Of a DNA stretch of 47,366 nt, positions 1-8,622 are shown one piece after another. The stretch's first letter is position 1; each line of letters starts with the position of its first letter. A program made the position numbers and the translations under genes. Location: positions 1 to 47,366 of the forward strand of contig NZ_JAHFRY010000017.1 in assembly GCF_023266035.1 (NCBI RefSeq), in the 5' to 3' direction. The notes below the pieces were generated by a model. That model was not told where the DNA came from. It did not search any database and saw only the letters and a list, made by a program, of their open reading frames with translations. The DNA comes from Nevskia sp. (lineage in GTDB: Bacteria; Pseudomonadota; Gammaproteobacteria; Nevskiales; Nevskiaceae).

Positions 1-1569
1 ATAGCTGGAAAAGCTCAGATCCCAGTCCAGATCGGCCTTGCTGGCGACCGCCTTTCGAAACTGTTCGATCGCTTCTGGATAATCGCGCCGATACAGCGCC
101 TGCAAGCCCTGCAAGGACTGCACGGCAGGCAGACCAGACGGCATCTGCGCCAGCGTTCGCTCGGCATCGTCAAGCCGGCCGAGGACCCACAGGCACTGCG
201 GCCTGATCCACAGCGCGCCGGGAACGTCAGCATCGAGCCCGAGCCGGGTCTCGGCCAGCAGAGCCAGTGCTGCGTCGTAGTGCCCGATCAGGGCCTGAGT
301 GGCAGCCACAGTAAAGATCACGAAATCATCCTTGGGTGCCAGCAGCCGGGCGCGCTCGAAATCGGCAACCGCCTGCTGCCACAAGCCCAGACGGCGCTCG
401 AGCAGGCCCGACAGCAGCCAGACGTCGAAGTCACCGGGCAAGGCTTTCTTGACCGGCTCGAGCGTGGCCAGCGCCCCGTCGTAATCGCGGCGTCCGTAGT
501 ACAGGAACACTGCGCGGGCCTTGGCGACCTGCGGCAGTTCCGGAGCCAGCGCGGTGGCGCGATCGAGCGCTGCCTGGCCTTCGAGCGCCAGCTGGCCATC
601 GCCGTATCCGCCCCAGACCGCCAGGCTCGCGTAACGCGAAAGTTCCGCCCAGGCCAGTGCGAAGTCGGGATCCAGTGCCACCGCTTCCCGGTAGATGGCG
701 ATCTTCTGGTCGATCTCCTGCCGACTCATCTGCCCGCTCGATGCGCGTGCCTTCACGTACAACGCATAAGCAGCAGGATTGGCTGTCGGTGACGTGGTCA
801 GGGCCACTCGCTCGGCAGGCGTCAGCTTCGCCTTCAAGGACGCGGCGATCTTCTGCGCAACCTCGCTCTGCACGGCGAACACGTCGTCGAGTTCACGATC
901 GTAGGTTTCGGCCCAGAGGTGATTGTCGGTCGCCGCATCGATCAACTGGACGTTGACGCGGATGCGGTTCGCCGATTTCTGGACGCTGCCTTCGAGGATG
1001 TGGGCCACGGCAAGCTCTTTGGCGATCTCGGCGATATTGCCCGGGCGGCTCGCATAGCGCTGCGTCGAGGTCCGCGAGATGACCTTGAGATCGCCGATCC
1101 GGGCCAGGCCGGTCAGGATCTCGTCCTGGATACCGTTGGCGAAAAATGCGTTCGCCGGTTCCGCCGACAGGTTCTCGAACGGCAGCACGGCAATCGATTT
1201 GTCGGCCAGCCCGGCAGTTGCCTTGCTCGACGTCAGCCGGTCGGTCAGCAGCAACACCACGGCCAGCGCCAGCACCGCGATGATCCAGCGATCGAGCGTC
1301 TTGCCGGTCTGCTTGGTGGCCGACTCGCTGCGGTCGATCTCGCTTTCCAGCTTGATACCCTGCGGCGTCCATTCGTAGAACCAGGAAAACAGCATCGCGA
1401 AGGGGAAGCCGATCACCACCGCGATGACGACGATGCGCACCGTTGCATTCGGGATGTCGAAGAACGGGAACACTTGGGTCGCGACCTGCACCAGCAGCCA
1501 GGCCGCGCCGGCATAGAACAGCGCCGCGCGATGGACATTGCGGCGTTGCAGTTCGGCAATAAAGTTCAC
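1..1569 (-). CDS. TolB-like/TPR membrane protein, paralogue A (C-terminus beyond window)
   Basis: The frame is open from a GTG at 1569 to the left edge (523 codons), so the C-terminus is missing; the ORF track skips it because the start is GTG. The N-terminus (VNFIAELQRRNVHRAALFYA) and three hydrophobic segments in the first ~115 residues match the paralogues at 1566-3374 and 23097-25133. They are followed by a TolB/FlgO-like domain (KSIAVLPFENLS, LEGSVQKSANRIRVNVQLI) and alanine/leucine-rich repeats of TPR type. The GTG overlaps the upstream stop as GTGA, with a GGGGAAGGG ribosome-binding stretch just before it, so translation is probably coupled. A role in signalling or complex assembly at the inner membrane is inference; no catalytic residues are seen. 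Confidence 0.85.
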   Translation of the reverse strand, partial: MNFIAELQRRNVHRAALFYAGAAWLLVQVATQVFPFFDIPNATVRIVVIAVVIGFPFAMLFSWFYEWTPQGIKLESEIDRSESATKQTGKTLDRWIIAVLALAVVLLLTDRLTSSKATAGLADKSIAVLPFENLSAEPANAFFANGIQDEILTGLARIGDLKVISRTSTQRYASRPGNIAEIAKELAVAHILEGSVQKSANRIRVNVQLIDAATDNHLWAETYDRELDDVFAVQSEVAQKIAASLKAKLTPAERVALTTSPTANPAAYALYVKARASSGQMSRQEIDQKIAIYREAVALDPDFALAWAELSRYASLAVWGGYGDGQLALEGQAALDRATALAPELPQVAKARAVFLYYGRRDYDGALATLEPVKKALPGDFDVWLLSGLLERRLGLWQQAVADFERARLLAPKDDFVIFTVAATQALIGHYDAALALLAETRLGLDADVPGALWIRPQCLWVLGRLDDAERTLAQMPSGLPAVQSLQGLQALYRRDYPEAIEQFRKAVASKADLDWDLSFSSY

Positions 1570-3374
1570 GGTTCGCCCTTCCCCGCGCAAACCTTCGAAG
1601 CGTAGGGATCATGCGTTCTCAGGTCCTGGATGACCGCCGCGAAACGCGGCTCGCAGCGGATCGGATCCATCGCCGGCAGCATCACCGCCCAGTCCATGCT
1701 GGCGCCGATTTCGCCGGCGATGCGCTCGATGTAGTCCAGCGCAAGCCCAGGCTCGCCCAGCATCATCAGCAGCGCTGCGATCACCTGATCCTCCAGCGTA
1801 TTGCCACTGGCCGGGTCGGCCTGACTATTGAACGGCAGCGCGGCCATCTTCACGGCCAGCGCATGACGATCGGCGCGGCCGGCAAATGCGTCGATCAAGG
1901 CTTGCGTCTGGCCGCTGCGCGCCTGGGCCGCTTCCATTCGTTCGAACGCCGACTTCGCGGCATCGAGATCACCCAGCATCAGCCGGGCCAGACCCACATA
2001 CTGCAGGCAGGACGGATGGTTGGGAACGAACGCCAGCAACTGCTCGCAGCGCTGCGAGGCCTCGGCGACTCTGCCCAGGGTCAGTAGCGAGAAGGCGTGG
2101 TTCTCGGCAATCACCGGCGAACGCGGGTCGAGCAGCGTCGCTCGCTCCAGCGCCTCCAGCCCGGCAGCGAGTTGTCCGCTGGTGAACTGGTTGATCCCCA
2201 GCCATTGATGGGCCGTCGCGAACGACGGTCGCAGCAGGATGGCGCGGCGGAGCAGTGCATCGGAGGTCAGGCGCTGCCGGCTGTTTGCCGAGTTGTTGCC
2301 CAAGGCGGCATAGGCTTCGGGCAGCGCAGGATCAAGCGCCAGGGCGCGCAGGGCCGCATCGGTCGACAGCTTCAATCCTTCGTCGAAACTCATGCGCGCG
2401 CTATAGGCCGGCAGTACCGAGTAGACCAGTGCCAGTCCCGCATGGCCGGCGGCGAATGTCGGATCGGTGACCGTGGCCTGCGTGAACAGATCGACCGCCT
2501 GCCACGACGTATCGGGGCGACGCGCGTGCCACAGGGCGATGCCGCGCAGGTAGAGATCGTAGGCGGCGACGTTGCTGGTGCCCGTCGAACGGCTACCGGT
2601 CTGCTCCGGATTGCCGAGCTTCACTTCCAGTTCCTTGCCGATCGCCGTGGCGATCTCGTCCTGGATCGCGAAGATGTCTTCGAGCTTGCGGTCGTAGGTC
2701 TGCGACCAGACGTGGAAGCCATTGCTGGCGTCGATCAGCTGCGCGGTGATGCGCACGCGCTCGCCCTGCTTGCGGACGCTGCCTTCCAGCACCATGCGCA
2801 CGCCGAGCGCCTGGGCGATGTCGGGAATCTCCAGGGTCTTGCCCTTGAACGAGAAGGACGAGGTTCTGGCCGCCACGCGCAGCTCCGGTGCGCGCGCCAG
2901 CACGTTGAGAATTTCTTCGCTGATGCCGTCGGAGAAATACTCGTTCGCGGCATCGCCGGACATGTTGACGAACGGCAGCACGGCGATCGAGCGGTCGAGC
3001 TCGACCGGCTCGGTGTGACGGCCGATCAGCACGTTGGCGAGCAGCACCACCACGGCCAGCGCCAACACCGCGATGATCCAGCGATCGAGCGTCTTGCCGG
3101 TCTGCCGGGTGACCGATTCGCTGCGATCGATCTCGCTTTCCAGCTTGATGCCCTGCGGCGTCCATTCGTAGAACCACGAGAACAGCATCGCGAATGGAAA
3201 GCCGATCACCACCGCGATGACGACGATGCGAACCGTGCTGTTCGGGATGTCGAAGAACGGAAAAACCTGCGTCGCGATCTGCACCAGCAGCCAGGCCGCT
3301 GCGGCGTAGAACATCGCGGCCCGGTGAACGTTGCGGCGCTGGAGTTCGCCCAGAAAAGTCGACTTCAGCGGCAT
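1566..3374 (-). CDS. TolB-like/TPR membrane protein, paralogue B
   Basis: 602 residues from an ATG. Three predicted membrane segments occupy about residues 18-40, 46-66 and 97-118. A TolB/FlgO-like domain follows (about 125-245, with RSIAVLPFVNMSGD and LEGSVRKQGERVRITAQLID), then a TPR solenoid to about residue 560. Proteins of this architecture (COG5616 type) are often annotated as TPR or cyclase-like, but no cyclase domain or DNA-binding domain is visible here. It is the first gene of a two-gene unit: its TGA overlaps the GTG of paralogue A. The function is unknown; the architecture suggests a membrane-anchored protein-protein interaction module. Confidence 0.88.
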   Translation of the reverse strand: MPLKSTFLGELQRRNVHRAAMFYAAAAWLLVQIATQVFPFFDIPNSTVRIVVIAVVIGFPFAMLFSWFYEWTPQGIKLESEIDRSESVTRQTGKTLDRWIIAVLALAVVVLLANVLIGRHTEPVELDRSIAVLPFVNMSGDAANEYFSDGISEEILNVLARAPELRVAARTSSFSFKGKTLEIPDIAQALGVRMVLEGSVRKQGERVRITAQLIDASNGFHVWSQTYDRKLEDIFAIQDEIATAIGKELEVKLGNPEQTGSRSTGTSNVAAYDLYLRGIALWHARRPDTSWQAVDLFTQATVTDPTFAAGHAGLALVYSVLPAYSARMSFDEGLKLSTDAALRALALDPALPEAYAALGNNSANSRQRLTSDALLRRAILLRPSFATAHQWLGINQFTSGQLAAGLEALERATLLDPRSPVIAENHAFSLLTLGRVAEASQRCEQLLAFVPNHPSCLQYVGLARLMLGDLDAAKSAFERMEAAQARSGQTQALIDAFAGRADRHALAVKMAALPFNSQADPASGNTLEDQVIAALLMMLGEPGLALDYIERIAGEIGASMDWAVMLPAMDPIRCEPRFAAVIQDLRTHDPYASKVCAGKGEP

Positions 3375-3554
3375 CTCGGCGGCGTCCCGGTACTGGCTTT
3401 CTGGTAGTGGGGATCGTGGCTCTTCGGCAGTTGGATTACTTGCCTGGAAACGCGGTCGCGACGGTAGCGGCGTTGATGCCGATGGCGTCGCCGGCGAGTT
3501 TATCGTGTTGATTGGATTGTCGGCGACCGACCTCTGGGCACTCTGTGCGCTGCC
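3375..3554. other. Intergenic region between the TPR pair and the TonB receptor
   Basis: 180 bp, upstream of the TPR pair and downstream of the TonB receptor, both minus strand. It should contain the promoter of the TPR unit and the end of the receptor transcript. I see no convincing -35/-10 pair and no hairpin followed by a T-run. A GTCGCGAC palindrome lies near 3448 but lacks the flanks of the operators at 5921 and 5973. Confidence 0.4.
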
Positions 3555-5723
3555 TCAGGAACCCCAGCGCCAGGTCACGCCGATGTGGAAACCGCGGTCC
3601 GGCGCCGGCTCGAAATAGCGGCCGTTGCTGTCGTTGACGATCACCGAACCGGCGTAGCGCTGGTCGAACAGGTTGTAGACGCGCAGGAAGGCTTCGAGGT
3701 CACAGCGGCTGCTCAGCAGGCGGTAGGCGATGCTGGCGTTGACCACCGTGTAGCTCGGTGCCGAATCGCTGGCGACATCGTTGACCGGCACCTCGTCCGA
3801 GTAGCGCGCTTCGAGCGCGCCGGCCCAGCCCGGCCGGCCGCGGTGCCAGCTCAGTTCGGTGTAGACGCTGTTGCTGGCGACACCGGGAATCGGCGTGCCA
3901 TCCGCCACCAGGACCGTGCTGGCGCCGTTGCTGTAGCTGTAAGCCTCGGTGAACTTGGCGTCGAGATGATTCGCGGCGACTTGCAGGCGCAGGTCGGCCG
4001 GCAGGCTGAAGGCAAGACCGAGTTCGGCGCCACGACGGCGCGTGGTGCCGGCGTTCTGGAAGCTGGCGCGGCCGTCGATGGTGGCGGCCGGCACGATCTC
4101 GTCGTCGGCATCGATGTTGAACACCGCCAGCGTCAGCAAGCCGCGCGAGCCGAGCTGCTGCTTCATGCCCAGTTCGACGCTGCGGCTGCGCGAGGCATCG
4201 AGATCGAGATTGAGGCCACCTTCGGCATCGCTGCGGTAGGACAGTTCGTTGAAGGTCGGCGTCTCGAAGCCGATGCCGGCGCTCAAGTAGAACAAGCGCC
4301 CCTCGGCCTGCTCGAAGGCCAGGCTGGCGACCGGCAGGGTCGCCGAGAAATCGGTGGAGCCGCTGTCGTCCGGATTGCCTTCGCGGATGTAGTCGTCCTT
4401 GGACTTGAAGGCGACTCGGCTGTGGCGCACTGCGCCGCTCAGCCGCCAGCGTTCGGACAGCGCGTACTCGGCAAACAGGTATTGATCGAAGTTGTAGAGG
4501 TCGTTGCCCTCGTCGCGGCGCAAGGCACCACGCACACCTAGCGTGTCGCCGATGAAGTTCTCGTAGCCACGGCGACGTTCATCGGCCAGTTGGTACTGTA
4601 GGCCGGCGCTCAAGCTCAGATCGCCCAGCCGCCAGTTGCTGCGGGCATCGAAGCCGACACCGCTGCGGTTGAGATCGACGACACCGCCAGCTCGCGCAGG
4701 GGATGCCTGCGCCGTTTTCGGGATCGACAGGAACTGCTCGATCCGGCGGCCGCTGCCGTAGACGATCAGGTCCCAGTCGGCATTCGGCGACCACGGGCCG
4801 CTGTAGCCCATCGCGGCGCGCCAGTCGTCGGTGTTCTTGCGGGTGTTGTAGGTCTCGGCGGCAGCCGCCACCTGCTTCGGGTTCTGCTCGAACTGCTGCC
4901 GGGTCAGACCCAACGGATCCTGGGCGTCGCCGCCCCAGAGTGCGCCGGCCAGCAAGCGCAGTTGCTGGCCACCGCCGAGGTCGTAACGGGCGTTCAGCGC
5001 GCCGACATTGCGCTGCGCCTTGCTGTGATCGCGATAGCCGTCAGTGTCGTAGCGTTCGAGATCGACCCGGTAGCCGAGCCTCTGATCGGCGACTCGCCCG
5101 CCGATCGCCAGCGCTTCGCGCCAGCTGCCGTTGTTGCCGCCGCTGAAAGTGACTTCGCCACCGAGCTTGTCCGGCGGCGCTGCGCTGTATGCGGCGATCA
5201 CGCCGCCGGAACTGTTGCCGTACTGGTAGGCCATCGGCCCGCGCAGCACTTCGATGCGATCGAGCGAGCCGATCAGCAGGTTCGACACCGCACCCTGCCC
5301 GTCCGGCGCGGTCAGCGGCACGCCGTCGGCGCGTAGCTGGATGCCGCGGACACCGAAGGTCGAACGGGCGCCGAAACCGCGAATCTGGATCTGCAGATCC
5401 TGGGCGCTGTTCTGGCGATCACGGACATCGACGCCGGGCACGCTATTCAGCGTCTCGGCGAGATTGATCTGCGGCCGGCCGCTTTTGAGCATCAATGCAT
5501 CGACGACGCCGACTGCCGCCGCTGTCCGCGCTTCCGTCCGTGGCGTGCCGGTGCCGGTGACGACGACGGCCGGCAGTTGTTCGACGTGCTCGCCCTGTTC
5601 CGTCAGCACTTCATGCGGTACTTCCTCGGCAAACGCCGCGCCGCCGCCTGCCAGCAGTGCGAGCGCGGTGAACGCCGCTGCAGCCCGCGCCGAGCGCTCG
5701 CCGGATTCTTGTTGCTTGTCCAT
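3555..5723 (-). CDS. TonB-dependent outer-membrane receptor, PqqU/YncD-like
   Basis: 722 residues if started at the ATG at 5723 (MDKQQES), chosen because a signal peptide ending near AFA-EE follows directly; the track's longer start adds residues without signal character. A TonB-box/plug region (LPAVVVTGTGTPRTEA, then QDLQIQIRGFGARSTFGVRG, DGVPLTAPDGQG, IEVLRGP, YGNSSGGV) precedes a 22-strand-type barrel ending in FHIGVTWRWGS. The plug motifs resemble, from memory, those of E. coli YncD (PqqU), the TonB-dependent PQQ importer, more than siderophore receptors. The gene is divergent from a cluster containing a PQQ enzyme and shares its operator region, which supports PQQ uptake. A different ligand, such as copper or a siderophore, cannot be excluded. 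Confidence 0.85.
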   Translation of the reverse strand: MDKQQESGERSARAAAAFTALALLAGGGAAFAEEVPHEVLTEQGEHVEQLPAVVVTGTGTPRTEARTAAAVGVVDALMLKSGRPQINLAETLNSVPGVDVRDRQNSAQDLQIQIRGFGARSTFGVRGIQLRADGVPLTAPDGQGAVSNLLIGSLDRIEVLRGPMAYQYGNSSGGVIAAYSAAPPDKLGGEVTFSGGNNGSWREALAIGGRVADQRLGYRVDLERYDTDGYRDHSKAQRNVGALNARYDLGGGQQLRLLAGALWGGDAQDPLGLTRQQFEQNPKQVAAAAETYNTRKNTDDWRAAMGYSGPWSPNADWDLIVYGSGRRIEQFLSIPKTAQASPARAGGVVDLNRSGVGFDARSNWRLGDLSLSAGLQYQLADERRRGYENFIGDTLGVRGALRRDEGNDLYNFDQYLFAEYALSERWRLSGAVRHSRVAFKSKDDYIREGNPDDSGSTDFSATLPVASLAFEQAEGRLFYLSAGIGFETPTFNELSYRSDAEGGLNLDLDASRSRSVELGMKQQLGSRGLLTLAVFNIDADDEIVPAATIDGRASFQNAGTTRRRGAELGLAFSLPADLRLQVAANHLDAKFTEAYSYSNGASTVLVADGTPIPGVASNSVYTELSWHRGRPGWAGALEARYSDEVPVNDVASDSAPSYTVVNASIAYRLLSSRCDLEAFLRVYNLFDQRYAGSVIVNDSNGRYFEPAPDRGFHIGVTWRWGS

Positions 5724-5771
5724 GTCGCCCCGTTTGTTGTTCTGTTTGTTCAGCCGAATGCCTGCCCCTAG

Positions 5772-5787
5772 CGCAAGCGACATGCCG
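5772..5787 (-). promoter_or_regulatory. Candidate sigma-54 (-24/-12) promoter for the TonB receptor
   Basis: On the minus strand the sequence reads CGGCATGTCGCTTGCG. The GG and GC pairs have the exact sigma-54 spacing; GGCA, the following G and TTGC match the consensus TGGCACG-N4-TTGCW, while the first base, the C of CAC and the last base do not. Transcription would begin near 5762, about 40 bp before the ATG at 5723. The match is weaker than the divergent one at 6088-6103. Confidence 0.5.
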
Positions 5788-5908
5788 CCATCGGCTGCCG
5801 CTTCCACATCGCGCTGCACTTCGCCGGAATGTCGAGCCGCAGCGCGGACTTGCGCCTGCGCAGCTCGACACTCCGCGACATCTCCCCCGCGCAGCATGTG
5901 GCCTTCGT

Positions 5909-5990
5909 CGCGACAGCGCCTGCGACAACTGTCGCAGCCCGCGTCTGCGACATCGCGACAAGTGCCTGCAGCAGCGACACCTGTCGCTTT
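5909..5990. promoter_or_regulatory. Palindromic operator/enhancer array between divergent sigma-54 promoters
   Basis: Two perfect 7-bp-arm palindromes share one architecture: TGCGACA-AC-TGTCGCA (5921-5936) and AGCGACA-CC-TGTCGCT (5973-5988). Extra half sites lie nearby (TCGCGACA around 5909, TGCGACATCGCGACA at 5946-5960). The two palindrome starts are 52 bp apart, close to five helical turns. They lie about 100-180 bp upstream of each candidate sigma-54 promoter, the usual distance for activator binding. The AcoR-type activator encoded at 17287-19275 is the obvious candidate ligand; this link is inference. Confidence 0.7.
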
Positions 5991-6087
5991 CGAAGGCGAC
6001 CACTGTCTCGCCTCACGTCCCGAATAAATTCATATCCGACAAGCACTTGTCAGCGGCCGAACCGACTGTCACTGCCGCCGTCAGCGA

Positions 6088-6103
6088 TGGCACATCGGTT
6101 GCC
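6088..6103 (+). promoter_or_regulatory. Sigma-54 (-24/-12) promoter for the channel-AldA-Rieske-PQQ ADH set
   Basis: TGGCACATCGGTTGCC matches the sigma-54 consensus TGGCACG-N4-TTGCW at all ten of the TGGCAC and TTGC positions, with correct spacing. Transcription would start near 6113, giving a leader of roughly 74 bases before the ATG at 6187. The palindromic operators lie 100-167 bp upstream. Confidence 0.72.
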
Positions 6104-6126
6104 CTTTTATGACGCCGCCAGACGGC

Positions 6127-6156
6127 ACGCCCCTAGGTTCTTGAACTCAGGGGCGT
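6127..6156. repeat. Leader hairpin before the outer-membrane channel gene
   Basis: ACGCCCCT and AGGGGCGT form a perfect 8-bp stem with a 14-base loop inside the predicted leader. The strong ribosome-binding site AAGGAGGAG follows about 15 bases after the stem, so the hairpin does not cover it. It may protect the 5' end of the transcript. Confidence 0.5.
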
Positions 6157-6186
6157 CCATAAAAAACGTGAAGGAGGAGCAACACG

Positions 6187-7038
6187 ATGTCCAGAATTCT
6201 CAACCGCCGGTTGTCGCGGCTTTCCACTGCAATCGCCACGGCCTTGCTGTCGCTGTGTGCCTCGGGTTCCGCTACGGCGATCACTTTCGACGTCATCGGC
6301 CCAGGCGAGTACGACCTGCCGGTGGACTTCAAACCGTTCAACGTCTTCGTCCAGTACGCCACCGTGCAGGACAACGAAAAGGTTCGCGATGCCAACGGCA
6401 AGAAGGTCGACGGCGATGGCAGCCAGCAGATCGTCGGACTGTCGAAGTACGTGCGCTTCTGGTCGCCGGACTGGAACCGGAAGATCGGCCTCGCCTACGA
6501 AATCATCGTGCCCGAGATCGGCGTCCGCAACGAGGCGGGCGGCTCCTATGTCGGCGGCCTCGGCGATCCGCTGACCGGCTTCGCGGCCTGGTATCGGCCG
6601 ACCGATAGCTCGACCTTCGGCATCCAGTCTTTCCTCGTCGTGCCGGTCGGCAATGAGTCGGTCGCCGACACCAACTGGAAGAACCTGACCAGCCTGTTGT
6701 GGAACTGGAAGGGCGGCAAGTTCCAGGTCACCGGCAACGGCGGCCTGGTCTGGCAGGGCGAGCGCACCAACGGCGTCAAGCCAGCGGTGAACTGGCATAC
6801 CAACAACCGCTTCGGTTACCGCATCAGCAAGTACCTCGAACCGTTCTTGGGCCTGGACTACGAGTACGCCGCTGCGAAGAACGGCGCGCCGAAGAGCTGG
6901 GCTTTCGATGCCGGTGCCGGCGTGGTGCTGCACACCTTCGAGAACCAGTCGATCGCGCTGCGCTACTCGACCACCGTCGACGGCGCCAGCCATTCCCAGA
7001 ACGACAGCTTCAACCTCAAGTACGTCTACGTCTGGTGA
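6187..7038 (+). CDS. Outer-membrane channel/transporter, phenol MetA-pathway-type (COG4313-like)
   Basis: 283 residues with a clear Sec signal peptide (about residues 1-30, ending SATA). The mature protein has alternating hydrophobic/polar strands typical of a small beta-barrel and a C-terminal aromatic strand (SFNLKYVYVW). Segments such as LTGFAAWYRP and the strand order resemble the family annotated as putative MetA-pathway phenol degradation or transporter (PF13557), often found beside hydrocarbon or alcohol catabolic genes. The ribosome-binding site is AAGGAGGAG. As first gene after the sigma-54 promoter it is likely to admit the substrate to the periplasm; the substrate is not shown by the sequence. 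Confidence 0.82.
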   Translation: MSRILNRRLSRLSTAIATALLSLCASGSATAITFDVIGPGEYDLPVDFKPFNVFVQYATVQDNEKVRDANGKKVDGDGSQQIVGLSKYVRFWSPDWNRKIGLAYEIIVPEIGVRNEAGGSYVGGLGDPLTGFAAWYRPTDSSTFGIQSFLVVPVGNESVADTNWKNLTSLLWNWKGGKFQVTGNGGLVWQGERTNGVKPAVNWHTNNRFGYRISKYLEPFLGLDYEYAAAKNGAPKSWAFDAGAGVVLHTFENQSIALRYSTTVDGASHSQNDSFNLKYVYVW

Positions 7039-7041
7039 ACC

Positions 7042-7055
7042 CGGGCACTTGCCCG
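7042..7055. repeat. Short hairpin after the channel gene
   Basis: CGGGC-actt-GCCCG begins four bases after the channel stop codon. There is no T-run, so it is more likely an RNA-stability element or partial attenuator than a full terminator. The remaining ~110 bp to aldA show only the ribosome-binding site AGGAGA. Confidence 0.35.
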
Positions 7056-7168
7056 CTCCCGATCCGGCTTTTCCCGAACCCCGCAGACAGGACAGCGCCC
7101 TGCCCCTGCGGCGTCCGGCTGACTGCCGCGCCTGACGGCCAACCCCTCACTTAGGAGAACTCCCAAAA

Positions 7169-8605
7169 ATGTCCAGCGAGTATCAGAACTACATCGACGG
7201 CCGTTTCGTCGCCCATCGCGGCGGCACCATCGAAGTCCACAACCCCGCCACCCAGGAGCTGATCGCCCGGGTGCCGGACGCCGGTGCCGACGTCGTCGAC
7301 GAAGCCGTGGCCGCCGCCCGGCGCGCGCAGCCGGCCTGGGAAAAGCTGCCGGCGATCCAGCGTGCCGGCTACCTGCGCAAGATCTCCGCGAAGCTGCGCG
7401 AGAACGTCGAGATGCTGGCGACGATCATCGCCGGCGAGCAGGGCAAGGTCATGCCGCTGGCGCGGGTCGAGGTGAACTTCACCGCCGACTACATCGACTA
7501 CATGGCGGAATGGGCGCGCCGCCTCGATGGCGAGGTGCTGACCAGCGACAGAGTCGGCGAGCACATCTTCCTGCTGCGCAAGCCGCTGGGCGTGGCCGCC
7601 GGCATCCTGCCGTGGAATTTCCCGTTCTTCCTGATCGCCCGGAAGATGGCGCCGGCGCTGATCACCGGCAACACCGTGGTGATCAAGCCCAGCGAGGAAA
7701 CGCCGCTCAACGCCTTCGCGTTCACCAAGCTGCTGGCCGAGACCGATCTGCCGCCCGGCGTGTTCAACCTGGTCTGCGGCAGTGGTGCCAGCGTTGGCGC
7801 AGCGCTGACCGCGCACAAGGGCATCAACCTGATCACCTTCACCGGCAGCGTCGGCACCGGCATCCGCATCATGCAGGCTGCGGCTCCGAACCTGACGCGA
7901 GTCAATCTCGAACTCGGCGGCAAGGCGCCGTCGATCGTGCTCAACGATGCCGATCTCGATCTGGCCGCGAAAGCTCTGGTCGCCTCGCGGGTGATCAATA
8001 CCGGGCAGGTCTGCAACTGCGTCGAGCGGGTCTACGTGCAGCGTGGCATCGCCGAAGCACTGACCGAAAAGCTGGTGAAGCGGATGGCGGCGACGCGCTT
8101 CGGCGATCCGCTGGCCGACGAGACGCTGGACATGGGCCCGCTGGTCAACCAGGTCGGATTAGCAAAGGTCGAGCAGCTGGTCGACAGCGCTCGAGCCGCA
8201 GGTGCCGAAGTGCTCACCGGCGGCACGCGTGCCGATCTGCCGCGCGGCTATCACTACCTGCCGACCGTGGTCGCCGGCTGCACGTCCGACATGGCGATCA
8301 TGCGTGACGAGATCTTCGGCCCGGTGCTGCCGCTGCAGATCGTCGACGACCTCGACGAAGCCATCGCCCGCGCCAACGACTCCGACTACGGGCTCACCTC
8401 GTCGATCTTCACGCGCGACATCAACGCCGCGATGAAGGCCGTCCGCGAACTGCAGTTCGGCGAGACCTACATCAACCGCGAGCACTTCGAAGCGATGCAG
8501 GGCTTCCACGCCGGCCGCAAGAAATCCGGCATCGGCGGCGCCGACGGCCATCACGGCCTGCTCGAGTTCACCGAAACCCACGTCGTCTATCTGCAGACGT
8601 CCTGA
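7169..8605 (+). CDS. aldA: NAD-dependent (lact)aldehyde dehydrogenase, AldA-like
   Basis: 478 residues, nearly the length of E. coli AldA (479), to which it is close throughout by recall: FTADYIDYMAEWARR, GILPWNFPFFLIARKMAPAL, SRVINTGQVCNC, GETYINREHFEAMQGFHAG, KSGIGGADG and a VVYLQ ending. The catalytic Cys lies in GQVCNC (near residue 283), the general-base Glu in LELGGKAP (near 249) and the oxyanion Asn in PWNFP. There is no signal peptide, so it acts in the cytoplasm. AldA oxidises lactaldehyde to lactate and glycolaldehyde to glycolate with NAD. The place between a channel and a PQQ alcohol dehydrogenase suggests it takes the aldehyde from that enzyme. Substrate choice within the family is uncertain. 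Confidence 0.92.
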   Translation: MSSEYQNYIDGRFVAHRGGTIEVHNPATQELIARVPDAGADVVDEAVAAARRAQPAWEKLPAIQRAGYLRKISAKLRENVEMLATIIAGEQGKVMPLARVEVNFTADYIDYMAEWARRLDGEVLTSDRVGEHIFLLRKPLGVAAGILPWNFPFFLIARKMAPALITGNTVVIKPSEETPLNAFAFTKLLAETDLPPGVFNLVCGSGASVGAALTAHKGINLITFTGSVGTGIRIMQAAAPNLTRVNLELGGKAPSIVLNDADLDLAAKALVASRVINTGQVCNCVERVYVQRGIAEALTEKLVKRMAATRFGDPLADETLDMGPLVNQVGLAKVEQLVDSARAAGAEVLTGGTRADLPRGYHYLPTVVAGCTSDMAIMRDEIFGPVLPLQIVDDLDEAIARANDSDYGLTSSIFTRDINAAMKAVRELQFGETYINREHFEAMQGFHAGRKKSGIGGADGHHGLLEFTETHVVYLQTS

Positions 8606-8622
8606 ACCGAGGACTCATCACG

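Larger units (their letters stand above)
5724..6186. other. 463-bp divergent regulatory region
   Basis: This is the longest non-coding stretch in the window. From left to right it holds the minus-strand sigma-54 match (5772-5787), the GCGACA/TGTCGC palindrome array (5909-5990), an AT-rich patch (GAATAAATTCATATC, about 6021-6035) that could allow IHF-type bending, a separate palindrome GACAAG-CA-CTTGTC (6038-6051), the plus-strand sigma-54 match (6088-6103) and a leader hairpin (6127-6156). The short ORFs across it in the track have no family resemblance and are rejected. Confidence 0.75.

Noticed and set aside
3444-3452. GTCGCGAC palindrome as a third copy of the sigma-54 enhancer
   Set aside because: It lacks the two-base centre and outer bases of the sites at 5921 and 5973, and no sigma-54 promoter is near.
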